In this document: positions 26,491 through 35,486 of the stretch, piece after piece
Position numbering within the stretch: the stretch's first letter is position 1
Layout of the letters: each line of letters starts with the position of its first letter
Source of the DNA: Eubacteriales bacterium
Lineage (GTDB): Bacteria > Bacillota > Clostridia > Oscillospirales > Oscillospiraceae
DNA length: 64,000 bases
Direction: 5' to 3'
Assembly (NCBI GenBank): GCA_030539285.1
Contig: JAUNSH010000007.1
Span: 1 to 64,000, forward strand
Notes under the pieces: model-generated
What the model saw: the letters and a program-made list of their open reading frames with translations, nothing else
Databases searched by the model: none
Told to the model about the DNA's origin: nothing
Translations under genes and position numbers: made by a program

Positions 26491-27594
26491 ATGAAACGGA
26501 TCCTGTTTCTGACCAATTACGCCTCGCCCTACCGGGTTCGTTTCTTTGACGAGCTGGGAAAATCGGCGCAGGTGACGGTACTGTATTCCGACCGCCGGGG
26601 GACCCTTTCTCACCGGGACGAAAAATGGTTCGAGGAAGGAGAGGGCGGCTTTCGTGCGGTCCAGCTGGGCGGCGCCATCGGCAAGGGCAGAAGGACCCTG
26701 TGTTTCAGTGTGCTGCGGTGGCTGAAGCGGGACTACGATGCCATCATCGTGGCGGGCTATTCCTCTCCGACAGCGATCCTTGCCATGCTCTGGATGTGTC
26801 TTCTGCGGATCGCCTTCTACATGGAGATCGACGGCGGTCTGATCCGGGAGAGCAGCGGCCTTCGCTACCAGATCAAGCGGTTCCTTGTGAGGCTGCCCAG
26901 CGGCTGGCTCAGCACCGGCAAGTACCCCACCCATTTTCTGACCCATTACGGGGCGGACCCCAAAAGGGTGGTGGAATATCCCTTTTCCTCTCTGTTTGAC
27001 AGAGACATTCTGACATCGGTTCCCACAAAGGAAGAAAAACAGGCGCTTCGCCGGGAGCTGGACATCCCGGAAACCAGAGTGATCCTGGCGGTGGGCCAGT
27101 TCATCTACCGCAAGGGCTTTGACATTCTGCTCCACGCGGCAAAGGAATTGCCGGAGGATGTGGGCATCTACATCGTGGGCGGCGAAGCCGGCGAGCGGTA
27201 TACCAATCTGCGGCAAGAACTTGGGTTAGAGAAGAATGTCCACTTCTGGGGCTTTCGAACCAGGCAGGAGTTGGCGGAGCTTTACAGGGCGGCGGATGTG
27301 TTCTGCCTGCCCACCCGGGAGGATATCTGGGGGCTGGTGGTCAATGAGGCCATGGCCTTCGGCCTGCCGGTGGTGACCACGGACCAGTGCGTGGCGGGCA
27401 TGGAGCTGGTGGAGGATGGCGTCAACGGTTACCTTGTACCAATTGAAGACCCCGATGCCCTGAGCGAGCGCCTGAATCAGGTGCTTTCCTCCGATATGGA
27501 AGCCATGGGCCGGGAGTCTCTGCGGAGAATTCAGGGTTACACCATCGAAAAAATGGCCCAGGCCCACCTGGCGCTTGTGGAGGAAAGGAAATAG
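26491..27594 (+). CDS. Glycosyltransferase family 4
   Basis: A 367-residue GT-B transferase. The N terminus FLTNYASPYRVRFFDELGK is typical of the WbnK/PimB-like capsule enzymes. The donor half shows VGQFIYRKGFDILLHAAKEL, GGEAGERYTNL and LPTREDIWGLVVNEAMAFG. The ATG at 26491 matches the family N terminus; an upstream in-frame TTG at 26461 would overlap licD and has no ribosome site. It lies 13 nt after the LicD gene. Confidence 0.88.
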   Translation: MKRILFLTNYASPYRVRFFDELGKSAQVTVLYSDRRGTLSHRDEKWFEEGEGGFRAVQLGGAIGKGRRTLCFSVLRWLKRDYDAIIVAGYSSPTAILAMLWMCLLRIAFYMEIDGGLIRESSGLRYQIKRFLVRLPSGWLSTGKYPTHFLTHYGADPKRVVEYPFSSLFDRDILTSVPTKEEKQALRRELDIPETRVILAVGQFIYRKGFDILLHAAKELPEDVGIYIVGGEAGERYTNLRQELGLEKNVHFWGFRTRQELAELYRAADVFCLPTREDIWGLVVNEAMAFGLPVVTTDQCVAGMELVEDGVNGYLVPIEDPDALSERLNQVLSSDMEAMGRESLRRIQGYTIEKMAQAHLALVEERK

Positions 27595-27597
27595 GCC

Positions 27598-28413
27598 ATG
27601 ATCCAATTCAGCATCATTACCGTCTGCCTGAACGCGGGACAGTCCCTGCTTGACACAGTGGAGCGCACATTGGGTCAGACCTATGGAAATTTTGAGATCA
27701 TCGTCAAGGACGGCGGCTCCCAGGACGGAAGCCTTGAAAAACTTCCCCAGGATGACCGGATCCGGGTGGTCACCCGGAAAGACGCGGGTATCTACGACGC
27801 TATGAATCAGGGCATCGAGGAAGCAAACGGCGACTATCTGATCTTCATGAACTGCGGCGACTGGTTCTACAGCCCCGATACCCTGCAAGCGATCTCTGAC
27901 GGCATCGGGGAAAACCGGGAGCCTGTGTACTATGGCAAGTGCTTTGACCGAATGACCGGCCAGGTCCGGGCCTATCCCAAGCAGCTGACCCGGATGACCT
28001 GCTACCGCACCATGATCTGCCATCAGGCCACGGTCTACCGGGCGGATGTCCTTAAGCAGCGGCCCTACGACCTGTCCTATCCCATTCTGGCAGACCGGGA
28101 GACCCTGTGGCATCTGGTCTGCGAGGAAAAGGTGGAGCCTAAGTACCTCGATACGGTGATCGCCGACTATCAGGGCGGTGGAGAGAGCGCCAGCGAAAAG
28201 TACGCAGAGCGCAACCGTTTAGATCAGCAGCGCCTTCTGGACACCTATTACCCCAAGAGCGAGCAGCTTAAGTATAAGCTCATGATGGCCCTGACCTTCC
28301 AGAAGCTGCGGGTGGCCCTGTCCAAAAGCCCAAAATACAGTAAGTTTTATTTCAAAACCATTCAGACGCTCTACGACTGCAAGGAGAAACTGACACACCG
28401 GAAGGGGAGATGA
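27598..28413 (+). CDS. Glycosyltransferase family 2 (WcaA/PgaC-like)
   Basis: A 271-residue GT-A transferase. The start FSIITVCLNAGQSLLDTVE and VKDGGSQDGS mark the nucleotide site, and NCGDWFYSPDTL takes the place of the usual DXD, a replacement common in this short subgroup. The catalytic-base region ILADRETLWHL lies further on. It begins 3 nt after the previous gene. Sugar specificity is unknown. Confidence 0.87.
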   Translation: MIQFSIITVCLNAGQSLLDTVERTLGQTYGNFEIIVKDGGSQDGSLEKLPQDDRIRVVTRKDAGIYDAMNQGIEEANGDYLIFMNCGDWFYSPDTLQAISDGIGENREPVYYGKCFDRMTGQVRAYPKQLTRMTCYRTMICHQATVYRADVLKQRPYDLSYPILADRETLWHLVCEEKVEPKYLDTVIADYQGGGESASEKYAERNRLDQQRLLDTYYPKSEQLKYKLMMALTFQKLRVALSKSPKYSKFYFKTIQTLYDCKEKLTHRKGR

Positions 28414-28416
28414 CCG

Positions 28417-29673
28417 ATGCGGTTACTATGGCTGTGCAACGTAGCGCCCAGCGAGGTGCGGCAGGCTGCTTATGGAAAACCGGGCAGCGGCTGGTGGCTG
28501 GATCACGCCTTCAGCGACCTGCGCAAAACCGGCAACACCATGCGGATCCTCTACCCGGAGCAGACCGGTAGGGGAGAGCTGGATGATAAATGCTGCTACG
28601 CCACCTTCCGACGGCCCGACCGGCATAAATATGACCCTGCCATGGAAGTTTTCTTCCGGCAGGAGCTTCGGGATTTCCAGCCGGATGTGATCCACATCTG
28701 GGGCACGGAGTATGCCCATACGCTGGCCATGCTCCGCTGTTGTGAGGAAGCCGGGCTGCTGGACCGGACGGCGGTCAGCATTCAGGGCCTGTGCACGGCC
28801 TGTGCCCGGCACTATACCGAGGGCATTCCCCATGCCATTCAGCGGCGGTTCACCTTCCGGGACTTTTTGCGGCAGGACAACATTTTGCAGCAGCAGAAAA
28901 AGTATGCCCTCCGGGGCGACATGGAGACGAAAGCCCTGCAACTCACCCGCCACATCATTGGCCGCACCGACTGGGACCGGGCCTGTACCAGCCTGATCAA
29001 CCCACAGGCCCAGTACCATTTCTGTAACGAGACTCTGCGCAGCCCCTTCTATACTAGCCGCTGGCGTTACGAAAACTGTCAGAAACACCAGATCTTCTCT
29101 TCCAGTTGCGTCTATCCCATCAAGGGCTTCCATTACCTGCTGGAAGCCTTTGCCCTGGTGCTTCAAAAATACCCGGATGCCACCCTGGCGGTGCCGGGTG
29201 CCAGCTTTCTGGACAGGGGGCTGAAAAGCACACTCCGACGGGACAGCTACCACAAATATCTGGTGGAACTGACAAAAAAATATCATTTGGAAGATAAAAT
29301 CACCTTTTTAGGGAAACTGACCCCTGAGAGGATGAAGGAGCAGTATCTTAGGGCAAACGTCTTCACCCTGCCTTCCACGGTGGACAATTCTCCCAATTCT
29401 CTGGGAGAGGCCATGCTGCTGGGCACGCCCTGCGTGGCCGCGGACGTGGGCGGCGTCAGCACCATGTTGACACATGGAACGGAAGGGTTCCTCTATCCCT
29501 CCGCTGACCCGGGGATGCTGGCCTATGATATCTGCCGGGTCTTTGAAATGGAGACCCAAGCAGAGGAACTGGGGGCCGCGGCTTCCCGCCATGCGGCGGC
29601 GACCCACGACCCGGAAAAAAATCTTGCCGGCCTGCTGGAAATCTACCGGCAGCTGTCGGAAAAGGAGAGCTGA
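28417..29673 (+). CDS. Glycosyltransferase family 4 (large N-terminal domain)
   Basis: A 418-residue GT-B transferase. IHIWGTEYAHTLAML is a motif often seen in capsule GT4s near GT2 genes. A long Arg/Gln-rich insertion (about 130-180, RRFTFRDFLRQDN) includes FLRQDNILQQQKKYALRG. The donor half has KGFHYLLEAFALVLQKYPD and LPSTVDNSPNSLGEAMLLG. Only 3 nt separate it from the gene before and 2 nt from the gene after. Confidence 0.86.
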   Translation: MRLLWLCNVAPSEVRQAAYGKPGSGWWLDHAFSDLRKTGNTMRILYPEQTGRGELDDKCCYATFRRPDRHKYDPAMEVFFRQELRDFQPDVIHIWGTEYAHTLAMLRCCEEAGLLDRTAVSIQGLCTACARHYTEGIPHAIQRRFTFRDFLRQDNILQQQKKYALRGDMETKALQLTRHIIGRTDWDRACTSLINPQAQYHFCNETLRSPFYTSRWRYENCQKHQIFSSSCVYPIKGFHYLLEAFALVLQKYPDATLAVPGASFLDRGLKSTLRRDSYHKYLVELTKKYHLEDKITFLGKLTPERMKEQYLRANVFTLPSTVDNSPNSLGEAMLLGTPCVAADVGGVSTMLTHGTEGFLYPSADPGMLAYDICRVFEMETQAEELGAAASRHAAATHDPEKNLAGLLEIYRQLSEKES

Positions 29674-29675
29674 GA

Positions 29676-30659
29676 ATGGAACAAACCCCGCTGATCAGCG
29701 TCATCGTGCCGGTATACAACGTTTCGGCTTGGCTTCCCCGGTGTGTGGACTCCATTCTGGCCCAGACCTACAAAAATCTGGAAATTCTTCTGGTGGACGA
29801 TGGCTCCACCGATGATTCGGGCCGTATCTGCGAAGAATACGCCAAAAAAGACACCAGAATTCGGGTGCTTCACAAGAAAAACGGGGGTCTCAGCAGTGCC
29901 CGCAACGCGGGACTGGATGTGGCCGCGGGGCAGTACATCGGCTTCGTAGACAGCGACGACTGGATCGAGCCGGAGATGTACGCGGTCATGCTGGCCCTGA
30001 TGGAACAGTACGACGCCCAAATCGTCTGCGCGGGACGCTGTGACGTGGATGAGGCCACGGGTGATAAGACCCTGGGCCTGTGCCCGGAAAGGGAAGAGCA
30101 GACTGACGGTGAGACTCTGACGGGCAGGATCTTTCTGTGGGACCACTGTGATTCCAGCGCCTGTGATAAGCTCTATCGTCGGGAGCTGTTCGAGGGCATC
30201 CGCTATCCCGAGGGGAAAACCAGTGAGGATATCCCGGTGACCTACCGGCTGGCATTGAAAGCCCAGCGGGCCATTCTCTGCGAGAAACCCTTTTACAACT
30301 ATTTCCACCGCTCCGGCAGCATTTCCAAGGGCGCGGGGATCACGGAGAAAACCTTCCATTATTCTCAGCATACGGCGGTTATTTTGGAGGATATCCGAAA
30401 GAATCATCCCAAGATCGCTCCCCAGGCGGAATTTCTGCGGGTCCACTCTTTGTACCATATCCTGCTGCGGCTTGACCACGCGTCCTCTGATATCCGCAGG
30501 GCCTATGACGGGGAGTACCGCTTTGCCCGCCGGGAGCTTGCAAGGCACTGGAAATTCATCCTGACCTGCCCCTGGCTGACGAGACAGCAGCGGGTCACGG
30601 ATATTCTCCTGATTTTGAACCTCTACCACCTGCTGCGTCCAGTGTTTCACAGGGCGTAA
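29676..30659 (+). CDS. Glycosyltransferase family 2 (EpsJ-like)
   Basis: A 327-residue GT-A enzyme. ISVIVPVYNVSAWLPRCVDS and LVDDGSTDDSG form the UDP-sugar site, FVDSDDWIEPEMY holds the DXD, and the catalytic region SEDIPVTYRLALKA follows. The hydrophobic C-terminal stretch suggests membrane association. It belongs to the same size class as the GT2 genes in unit 2. Confidence 0.9.
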   Translation: MEQTPLISVIVPVYNVSAWLPRCVDSILAQTYKNLEILLVDDGSTDDSGRICEEYAKKDTRIRVLHKKNGGLSSARNAGLDVAAGQYIGFVDSDDWIEPEMYAVMLALMEQYDAQIVCAGRCDVDEATGDKTLGLCPEREEQTDGETLTGRIFLWDHCDSSACDKLYRRELFEGIRYPEGKTSEDIPVTYRLALKAQRAILCEKPFYNYFHRSGSISKGAGITEKTFHYSQHTAVILEDIRKNHPKIAPQAEFLRVHSLYHILLRLDHASSDIRRAYDGEYRFARRELARHWKFILTCPWLTRQQRVTDILLILNLYHLLRPVFHRA

Positions 30660-30671
30660 TTTGGAGAATCC

Positions 30672-32057
30672 ATGAAACGACAAAACCGTATCGCTTTTTT
30701 TAATATTCTCAGCACCGTAGTCCTGAAAGGCTCCGCGTTTTTCACGGGTATGCTGTTCACCCGTCTGCTGGGGGGCAGCGGCTATGGCAGTTTAAAGCTG
30801 TACAATATCTTGGTGAGCATTGTTGCCGTGGTGTTCTCTCTGCAAACGCAGACCACTTTGGCAAACGCGAGGGTCGAATATCCGGAGGAGGCCCAGAGGG
30901 GCTATCAGTCCTCGGCCATGACCCTGTCGGCGCTGTTCTTCGGGCTGTGTACGGGGATCGTCCTGCTGTTCCTGAAGCCCATATCGTCACTGCTGGATAT
31001 GACGCCCGCGCTGGTCCTTCTGATGCTGTTTCAGGCCTTCGGCACCTTCTGTGTGGAGTTTCTGAACAAGAAAAATGTCTACGAATTCCGGGCCGGCTGG
31101 AATATGATCCTGTCCATGGTGATGGTGCTGGTGCCGCTGGTACTGGCCGTCATCCTGATCCTGCAAATGCCCTATGAGACCCGGTATGTGGGCCGGGTGA
31201 TTGCCAATTCCGTGACCTACGGCGTGGTAGGTACTGGCGTCTGCCTTTGGATTCTGTTCCGGGGAAAGACCTTTTTCCACCGGGAATATTGGAAATTCTG
31301 CCTGATCCTGGCCCTTCCCGCGGTTTTTCACAATCTTTCTGATCTGATCCTCAACCAGATGGACAGCCTGATGCTGAATGCCCTGATGGATACTGCCGCC
31401 GTGGGCTATTACGGAAACGCCTGGAACTTTGCCAATTTTCTGTTTATCTTGTTTCAGGCGCTGAACAACATCTGGTGCGCCTATTTCTTTGAGGAGATGA
31501 AGACAGGGGAGCGGGAATCCATGCTGGCAAAATCCCGGAATTTCCTTGAGGTCTTCACCATTCTGGCCTGCGGCTTCATATTGCTGGCCCCGGAGGTGTA
31601 CCACCTGTATGCGCCCAGGGAATTCTGGGTAGCGACCATTCTGCTCCCGCTGTTTGTGTCTGGGTATTATGTAAACTTCCTTTGCACCTTCCCGGTGAAT
31701 TTTGAGTATTACCATAAGAAGCCCAAGGTGGTGGCGGCGATCACCATTTCCTCGTCGTTGCTGAATCTGGTCCTCAACTATGTGTTCATCAAGGCCATGG
31801 GCATGGCGGGCGCGGCGGTGGCCACGCTGGCTTCCCACTGTTTGCAGCTGACGCTCCACCATATCTACGCCGCCCGTTTGGGCAGGCAGGACTATCCCTT
31901 CCCCCTGAAGCTGTGGCTTGGATACCCGCTGGTGTTCTGTGCTGTGCTGGCGGTGGTGTTCCTGCTGCCGGACGCCTGGTTCATCCGCTGGCCCTTGGGC
32001 GCGGTTCTTGGAATTTTCATGCTGCTCCGGGTAAAACAGCGCAAAGTATTAATTTAA
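30672..32057 (+). CDS. Oligosaccharide flippase, Wzx/RfbX type
   Basis: Moves undecaprenyl-linked repeat units across the membrane; 461 residues with about 12-14 hydrophobic helices of the MATE/MOP superfamily. The N terminus (IAFFNILSTVVLKGSAFFTG, then FTRLLGGSGYGSLKLY) is typical of Wzx/polysaccharide biosynthesis C-like proteins. It closes unit 1 and is followed by a repeat element and a terminator-like hairpin. Together with the polymerase-like protein it provides a complete Wzx/Wzy route. Confidence 0.9.
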   Translation: MKRQNRIAFFNILSTVVLKGSAFFTGMLFTRLLGGSGYGSLKLYNILVSIVAVVFSLQTQTTLANARVEYPEEAQRGYQSSAMTLSALFFGLCTGIVLLFLKPISSLLDMTPALVLLMLFQAFGTFCVEFLNKKNVYEFRAGWNMILSMVMVLVPLVLAVILILQMPYETRYVGRVIANSVTYGVVGTGVCLWILFRGKTFFHREYWKFCLILALPAVFHNLSDLILNQMDSLMLNALMDTAAVGYYGNAWNFANFLFILFQALNNIWCAYFFEEMKTGERESMLAKSRNFLEVFTILACGFILLAPEVYHLYAPREFWVATILLPLFVSGYYVNFLCTFPVNFEYYHKKPKVVAAITISSSLLNLVLNYVFIKAMGMAGAAVATLASHCLQLTLHHIYAARLGRQDYPFPLKLWLGYPLVFCAVLAVVFLLPDAWFIRWPLGAVLGIFMLLRVKQRKVLI

Positions 32058-32085
32058 TTGCCAGCGGCAGAACGTCAAAAGCACT

Positions 32086-32197
32086 CCGTAGGGGGCGATG
32101 CCCACATCGCCCCTTTCACGGGTGTTCCGAATTTGCCGGAAAGCGGAAATGATTGTACACATTTACCAGGGGCCGATGCAAGCATCGGCCCCTACGG
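32086..32197. repeat. dispersed MITE-like inverted-repeat element, copy 2
   Basis: A roughly 112-bp element with ends CCGTAGGGG and CCCCTACGG, each end forming its own hairpin (gggcgatg / catcgccc and ggggccgatg / catcggcccc). Its reverse complement aligns with 2543-2655 along most of its length. It lies between the flippase stop and the promoter of unit 2. Confidence 0.75.
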
Positions 32198-32226
32198 TGA
32201 GAGTGATATTTGTTTGTGGAACAATG

Positions 32227-32256
32227 AGCGGCCGGGCTTGTCTGCCCGGCCGCTTT
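32227..32256. terminator. terminator-like hairpin between polysaccharide units 1 and 2
   Basis: agcggccgggc / gcccggccgct gives an 11-bp GC stem with a 6-nt loop; the T run is short (ttta). Confidence 0.6.
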
Positions 32257-32264
32257 ACTAGTGC

Positions 32265-32293
32265 TTGCAATTCCATCGGAATAGATGTATAAT
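32265..32293 (+). promoter_or_regulatory. sigma-A promoter of polysaccharide unit 2
   Basis: TTGCAA (32265-32270), a 17-nt spacer and a perfect TATAAT (32288-32293) lie 45 nt before the first gene of unit 2. Confidence 0.82.
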
Positions 32294-32338
32294 ACGACTG
32301 AAATTATGACCATTTTTCCCAATGTGAGGCGGGGCAGT

Positions 32339-33478
32339 ATGAAGAAAAAGGTTCTGTTCGTGGCAACGGTGGTAAAGACCCACATCATGCAGTTTCATAT
32401 TCCCTATCTGAAGCTGTTTCAGGAGGCGGGCTGGGAGACCGCTGTGGCCTCCCGGAATGACTATGAAGACAAAGCGGACTGCATGATCCCTTACTGCGAT
32501 ACCTATTACGATATCCCCTTCGAGCGGATGCCCTGGAAGCCGAAGAATCTGCAAGCCTACAAGATGCTGAAAGCAATCATCGACCGGGAGCACTATGACA
32601 TTATCCACTGCCATACCCCCGTTGGCGCACTGATCGCCCGGCTGGCGGCGCTGGACGCCCGGAAGCAGGGGACACGGGTGATCTACACCGCCCACGGCTT
32701 CCACTTCTTCGCCGGCGCGCCGGCACAATACTGGCTGCTGTTTTACCCCCCGGAGCGTCTGCTGGCCCCGGTGACGGACGTGCTCATCACCATCAACGGG
32801 GAGGACTACGCCCGTGCCCAAAAGCGGCTCCCCGCAAAGCGCATCGAATATGTCCCCGGCGTTGGCATCGATACGGGGAAGTTCCGCAATTTGCAGATCG
32901 ACCGTCAGGCGAAACGGGCATCCCTGGGCTTTACGGACGAGGATTTCCTGATGCTCACCGTGGCGGAAATGACAGCCAATAAAAATCACATCACCGTATT
33001 AAAAGCCCTGGCGGCCCTGAAAGACCGGGAAGAATTCACCCATATGCACTACCTGATCGTGGGCCGGGGCGAACAGTGGCAGACTCTGGAACAAAGCGCC
33101 GCCCAGCTGGGAATTTCTGACCATGTGCATTTCCTTGGCTACCGCACCGACGCCCCGGAATTATACCGCTGCTGTGACCAGTTTGTGTTCATGTCATTCC
33201 GGGAGGGCCTGTCTGTTGCGCTGATGGAGGCCATGAGCAGCGCCATGCCCATCATCTGCACGAAGATCCGGGGCAACACGGACCTCATTGAGGACGGCGT
33301 GTCGGGCCTGTTCTGCGAGAATACACCGGAAGCGCTGGCAGATATGCTGATGAAGATGTATGCCGCCCCGGAAAAGCGAAAAGCGCTGGGTCAGGCCGCG
33401 GCAGAGCGGTCGCTGCTGTTTGACGAAAAAACCATCCACGCCCGGATGAAGGAAATTTACTTTGGAGAGGGGAGATAA
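32339..33478 (+). CDS. Glycosyltransferase family 4 (EpsD/CapM-like)
   Basis: A 379-residue GT-B transferase and first gene of unit 2. IIHCHTPVGALIARLAA and YTAHGFHFFAGAP are diagnostic for the EpsD/CapM/PglA-like group, which usually adds the second sugar of a repeat unit. The donor domain shows TVAEMTANKNHI and FMSFREGLSVALMEAMS. The ATG at 32339 lies after GAGGCGGGG; an in-frame upstream ATG at 32285 falls inside the promoter and is rejected. Confidence 0.9.
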   Translation: MKKKVLFVATVVKTHIMQFHIPYLKLFQEAGWETAVASRNDYEDKADCMIPYCDTYYDIPFERMPWKPKNLQAYKMLKAIIDREHYDIIHCHTPVGALIARLAALDARKQGTRVIYTAHGFHFFAGAPAQYWLLFYPPERLLAPVTDVLITINGEDYARAQKRLPAKRIEYVPGVGIDTGKFRNLQIDRQAKRASLGFTDEDFLMLTVAEMTANKNHITVLKALAALKDREEFTHMHYLIVGRGEQWQTLEQSAAQLGISDHVHFLGYRTDAPELYRCCDQFVFMSFREGLSVALMEAMSSAMPIICTKIRGNTDLIEDGVSGLFCENTPEALADMLMKMYAAPEKRKALGQAAAERSLLFDEKTIHARMKEIYFGEGR

Positions 33479-33480
33479 GG

Positions 33481-34449
33481 ATGCCGGGAACGCTGATCGT
33501 TTCGCTGGACTTTGAACTGTTCTGGGGCATGCTGGATGTCTGCCCGCTGGAAGAATATCAGGATAACGTCCTGGGCGGCAGAAAGGCCATCCCGCAGCTT
33601 TTGGAATTGTTCCAAAAGCACGGCATCCATGCCACCTGGGCCGCCGTGGGCTTCCTGTTTGCGGAAAACTACGAGGAAGTCTGCCGCTATTTCCCGGAAG
33701 ACAAACCGGGCTATGCCAATGAAGCGCTGAATCCTTACCCGGAATTCGCCAAAATCGGCAAAAACGAGCAGCAAGCTCCCTGTTTTTACGCCCCCTCTCT
33801 TCTGAAAGAAATCGCCGCCGTGCCGGGGCAGGAGATCGGCAGCCACACCTTCAGCCACTACTACTGCCGGGAGGCGGGCCAGACCCCGGAGCAGTTTGCG
33901 GTTGACATGGCGGCGGCCAAGGCCATTGCCAAGGATCACGGCTACGACCTGACCTCCGTGATTTTGCCCAGAAACCAGTGTGAACCGAACTATACGGAAA
34001 TCCTGCGTCAGGCGGGCTTTACCGCCTACCGGGACGAGGAAAACGACTGGATCTACAATCATGTGGGGAGCGGCCTTCTCTTTAAAGTGCTGCGCACCCT
34101 GGATATGTACCTTCCGCTGACGGGGCTTGGGGGATACATCCCCAAAAACGAGGGCGGTATCTGGAATCTCACCGGCTCCCGAATGTTCCGGCCCATCCGC
34201 CCCCACCTGCCGCTGGAAGGGCTGAAACTCCGCCGCATCAAGGCCCAGATGCTCCACGCGGCGAAAAACGGCCTGACCTTCCACCTGTGGTGGCACCCCC
34301 ACAACATTGGCGTGCGCACGGAGGAACACCTGAAACAGCTGGAAGAGATTTTTTCCTATTATGAAGAATTGAAGCAAACTTACGGAATGCGCAGCCTGAA
34401 TATGCGCGAAGCCGCCGTGGAGCTGTCAAAACAGGAGGGCTGCTCATGA
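33481..34449 (+). CDS. Polysaccharide deacetylase, NodB domain
   Basis: Carbohydrate esterase family 4-like protein, 322 residues. SLDFELFWGML supplies the catalytic and metal Asp, and SHTFSHYYC supplies the zinc histidines. A late WWHPHN motif offers a further His. No signal peptide or membrane anchor is apparent, so a cytoplasmic protein acting on a precursor is possible. Similar NodB proteins without secretion signals occur inside capsule loci. It probably removes an N-acetyl group from a HexNAc of the glycan, which is inference. Confidence 0.85.
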   Translation: MPGTLIVSLDFELFWGMLDVCPLEEYQDNVLGGRKAIPQLLELFQKHGIHATWAAVGFLFAENYEEVCRYFPEDKPGYANEALNPYPEFAKIGKNEQQAPCFYAPSLLKEIAAVPGQEIGSHTFSHYYCREAGQTPEQFAVDMAAAKAIAKDHGYDLTSVILPRNQCEPNYTEILRQAGFTAYRDEENDWIYNHVGSGLLFKVLRTLDMYLPLTGLGGYIPKNEGGIWNLTGSRMFRPIRPHLPLEGLKLRRIKAQMLHAAKNGLTFHLWWHPHNIGVRTEEHLKQLEEIFSYYEELKQTYGMRSLNMREAAVELSKQEGCS

Positions 34450-35477
34450 AAGTATTGCACGTGCTGAATTCCCGCATCTACTCCGGCGCGGAGAAGGTGG
34501 TCTGCCAGATCATCAAATCCTTCCGGGGGGAGATCGACATGGTCTATACCAGCCCGGAAAGCGACATCGTGGCCCAGATGCTTGACGAGCAGGAGGTCAC
34601 TTACCTGCCCATGAAGACCATGAGCGTCTCCGAGCTGAGCCGGGTCATCCGGGAGCAGAAGCCAGACCTGATCCACGCCCACGATATGCGGGCGGGCCTT
34701 TTCAGCGCCCTGTGCTGCGGAAAGATCCCGTTGGTGTCCCACATCCACAACAACGCCTACGACGCCCGGGGCCTGTCCCCCAAGACCGTGGGCTACCTGA
34801 TCGCGGGCTTCAAGGCAAAGCACATTCTGTGGGTATCCCAAAGCTCCTTTGACGGCTATGCTTTTCATAAATTCTTCGCGAAAAAGAGCAGCGTCCTGTA
34901 CAATATCATCGATACCCAGCAGATATCCGACAAAAAGATGCAGGATTTGCAGACCTATGACTTCGACATGATCTACGTGGGCCGCCTGACCTTCCAGAAG
35001 GACCCCCAGCGGCTCATGCGGCTGTGCGCCCGGCTGAAGCAGGACAAGCCCGATTTGAAGGTGGCTATCGTGGGCACCGGAGAGCTGCTGGAGGAAGCCC
35101 AGTCCCTGTGTAAAAGCCTGAATATTCAGGAAAATGTCCACTTCCTGGGCTTTCAGAGCAACCCCATCAAAATGGTGGCGGACAGCAAGGCCATGATCCT
35201 CACCTCCCGCTGGGAGGGCACTCCCATGTGCGCGCTGGAAGCCATGTACCTTGGCACCCCGGTGGTCAGCACCCCCTCCGACGGCATGAAAGACTTATTG
35301 GAGGACGGCGTCAGCGGCTATCTGACGGATGACGACGAGCAGATGGCCCAGGATCTGCTGAAAATCTTTGCCGACCCTGCCCACCGCACCGTTCTTGCGG
35401 ACAACGCCAAGCGGAAGTTTGATTCCATCAACGACGCAGATGCCTACAAAAAGGCCATTTTGGACTGTTATATCTGA
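34446..35477 (+). CDS. Glycosyltransferase family 4
   Basis: A 343-residue GT-B transferase. VLNSRIYSGAEKVVCQIIK is the acceptor-side start, LIHAHDMRAGLFSALCC follows, and the donor half shows VGRLTFQKDPQRLM and TSRWEGTPMCALEAMYLG. ATG overlaps the deacetylase stop by 4 nt. Sugar specificity is unknown. Confidence 0.88.
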   Translation: MKVLHVLNSRIYSGAEKVVCQIIKSFRGEIDMVYTSPESDIVAQMLDEQEVTYLPMKTMSVSELSRVIREQKPDLIHAHDMRAGLFSALCCGKIPLVSHIHNNAYDARGLSPKTVGYLIAGFKAKHILWVSQSSFDGYAFHKFFAKKSSVLYNIIDTQQISDKKMQDLQTYDFDMIYVGRLTFQKDPQRLMRLCARLKQDKPDLKVAIVGTGELLEEAQSLCKSLNIQENVHFLGFQSNPIKMVADSKAMILTSRWEGTPMCALEAMYLGTPVVSTPSDGMKDLLEDGVSGYLTDDDEQMAQDLLKIFADPAHRTVLADNAKRKFDSINDADAYKKAILDCYI

Positions 35478-35486
35478 GGAAACCAT

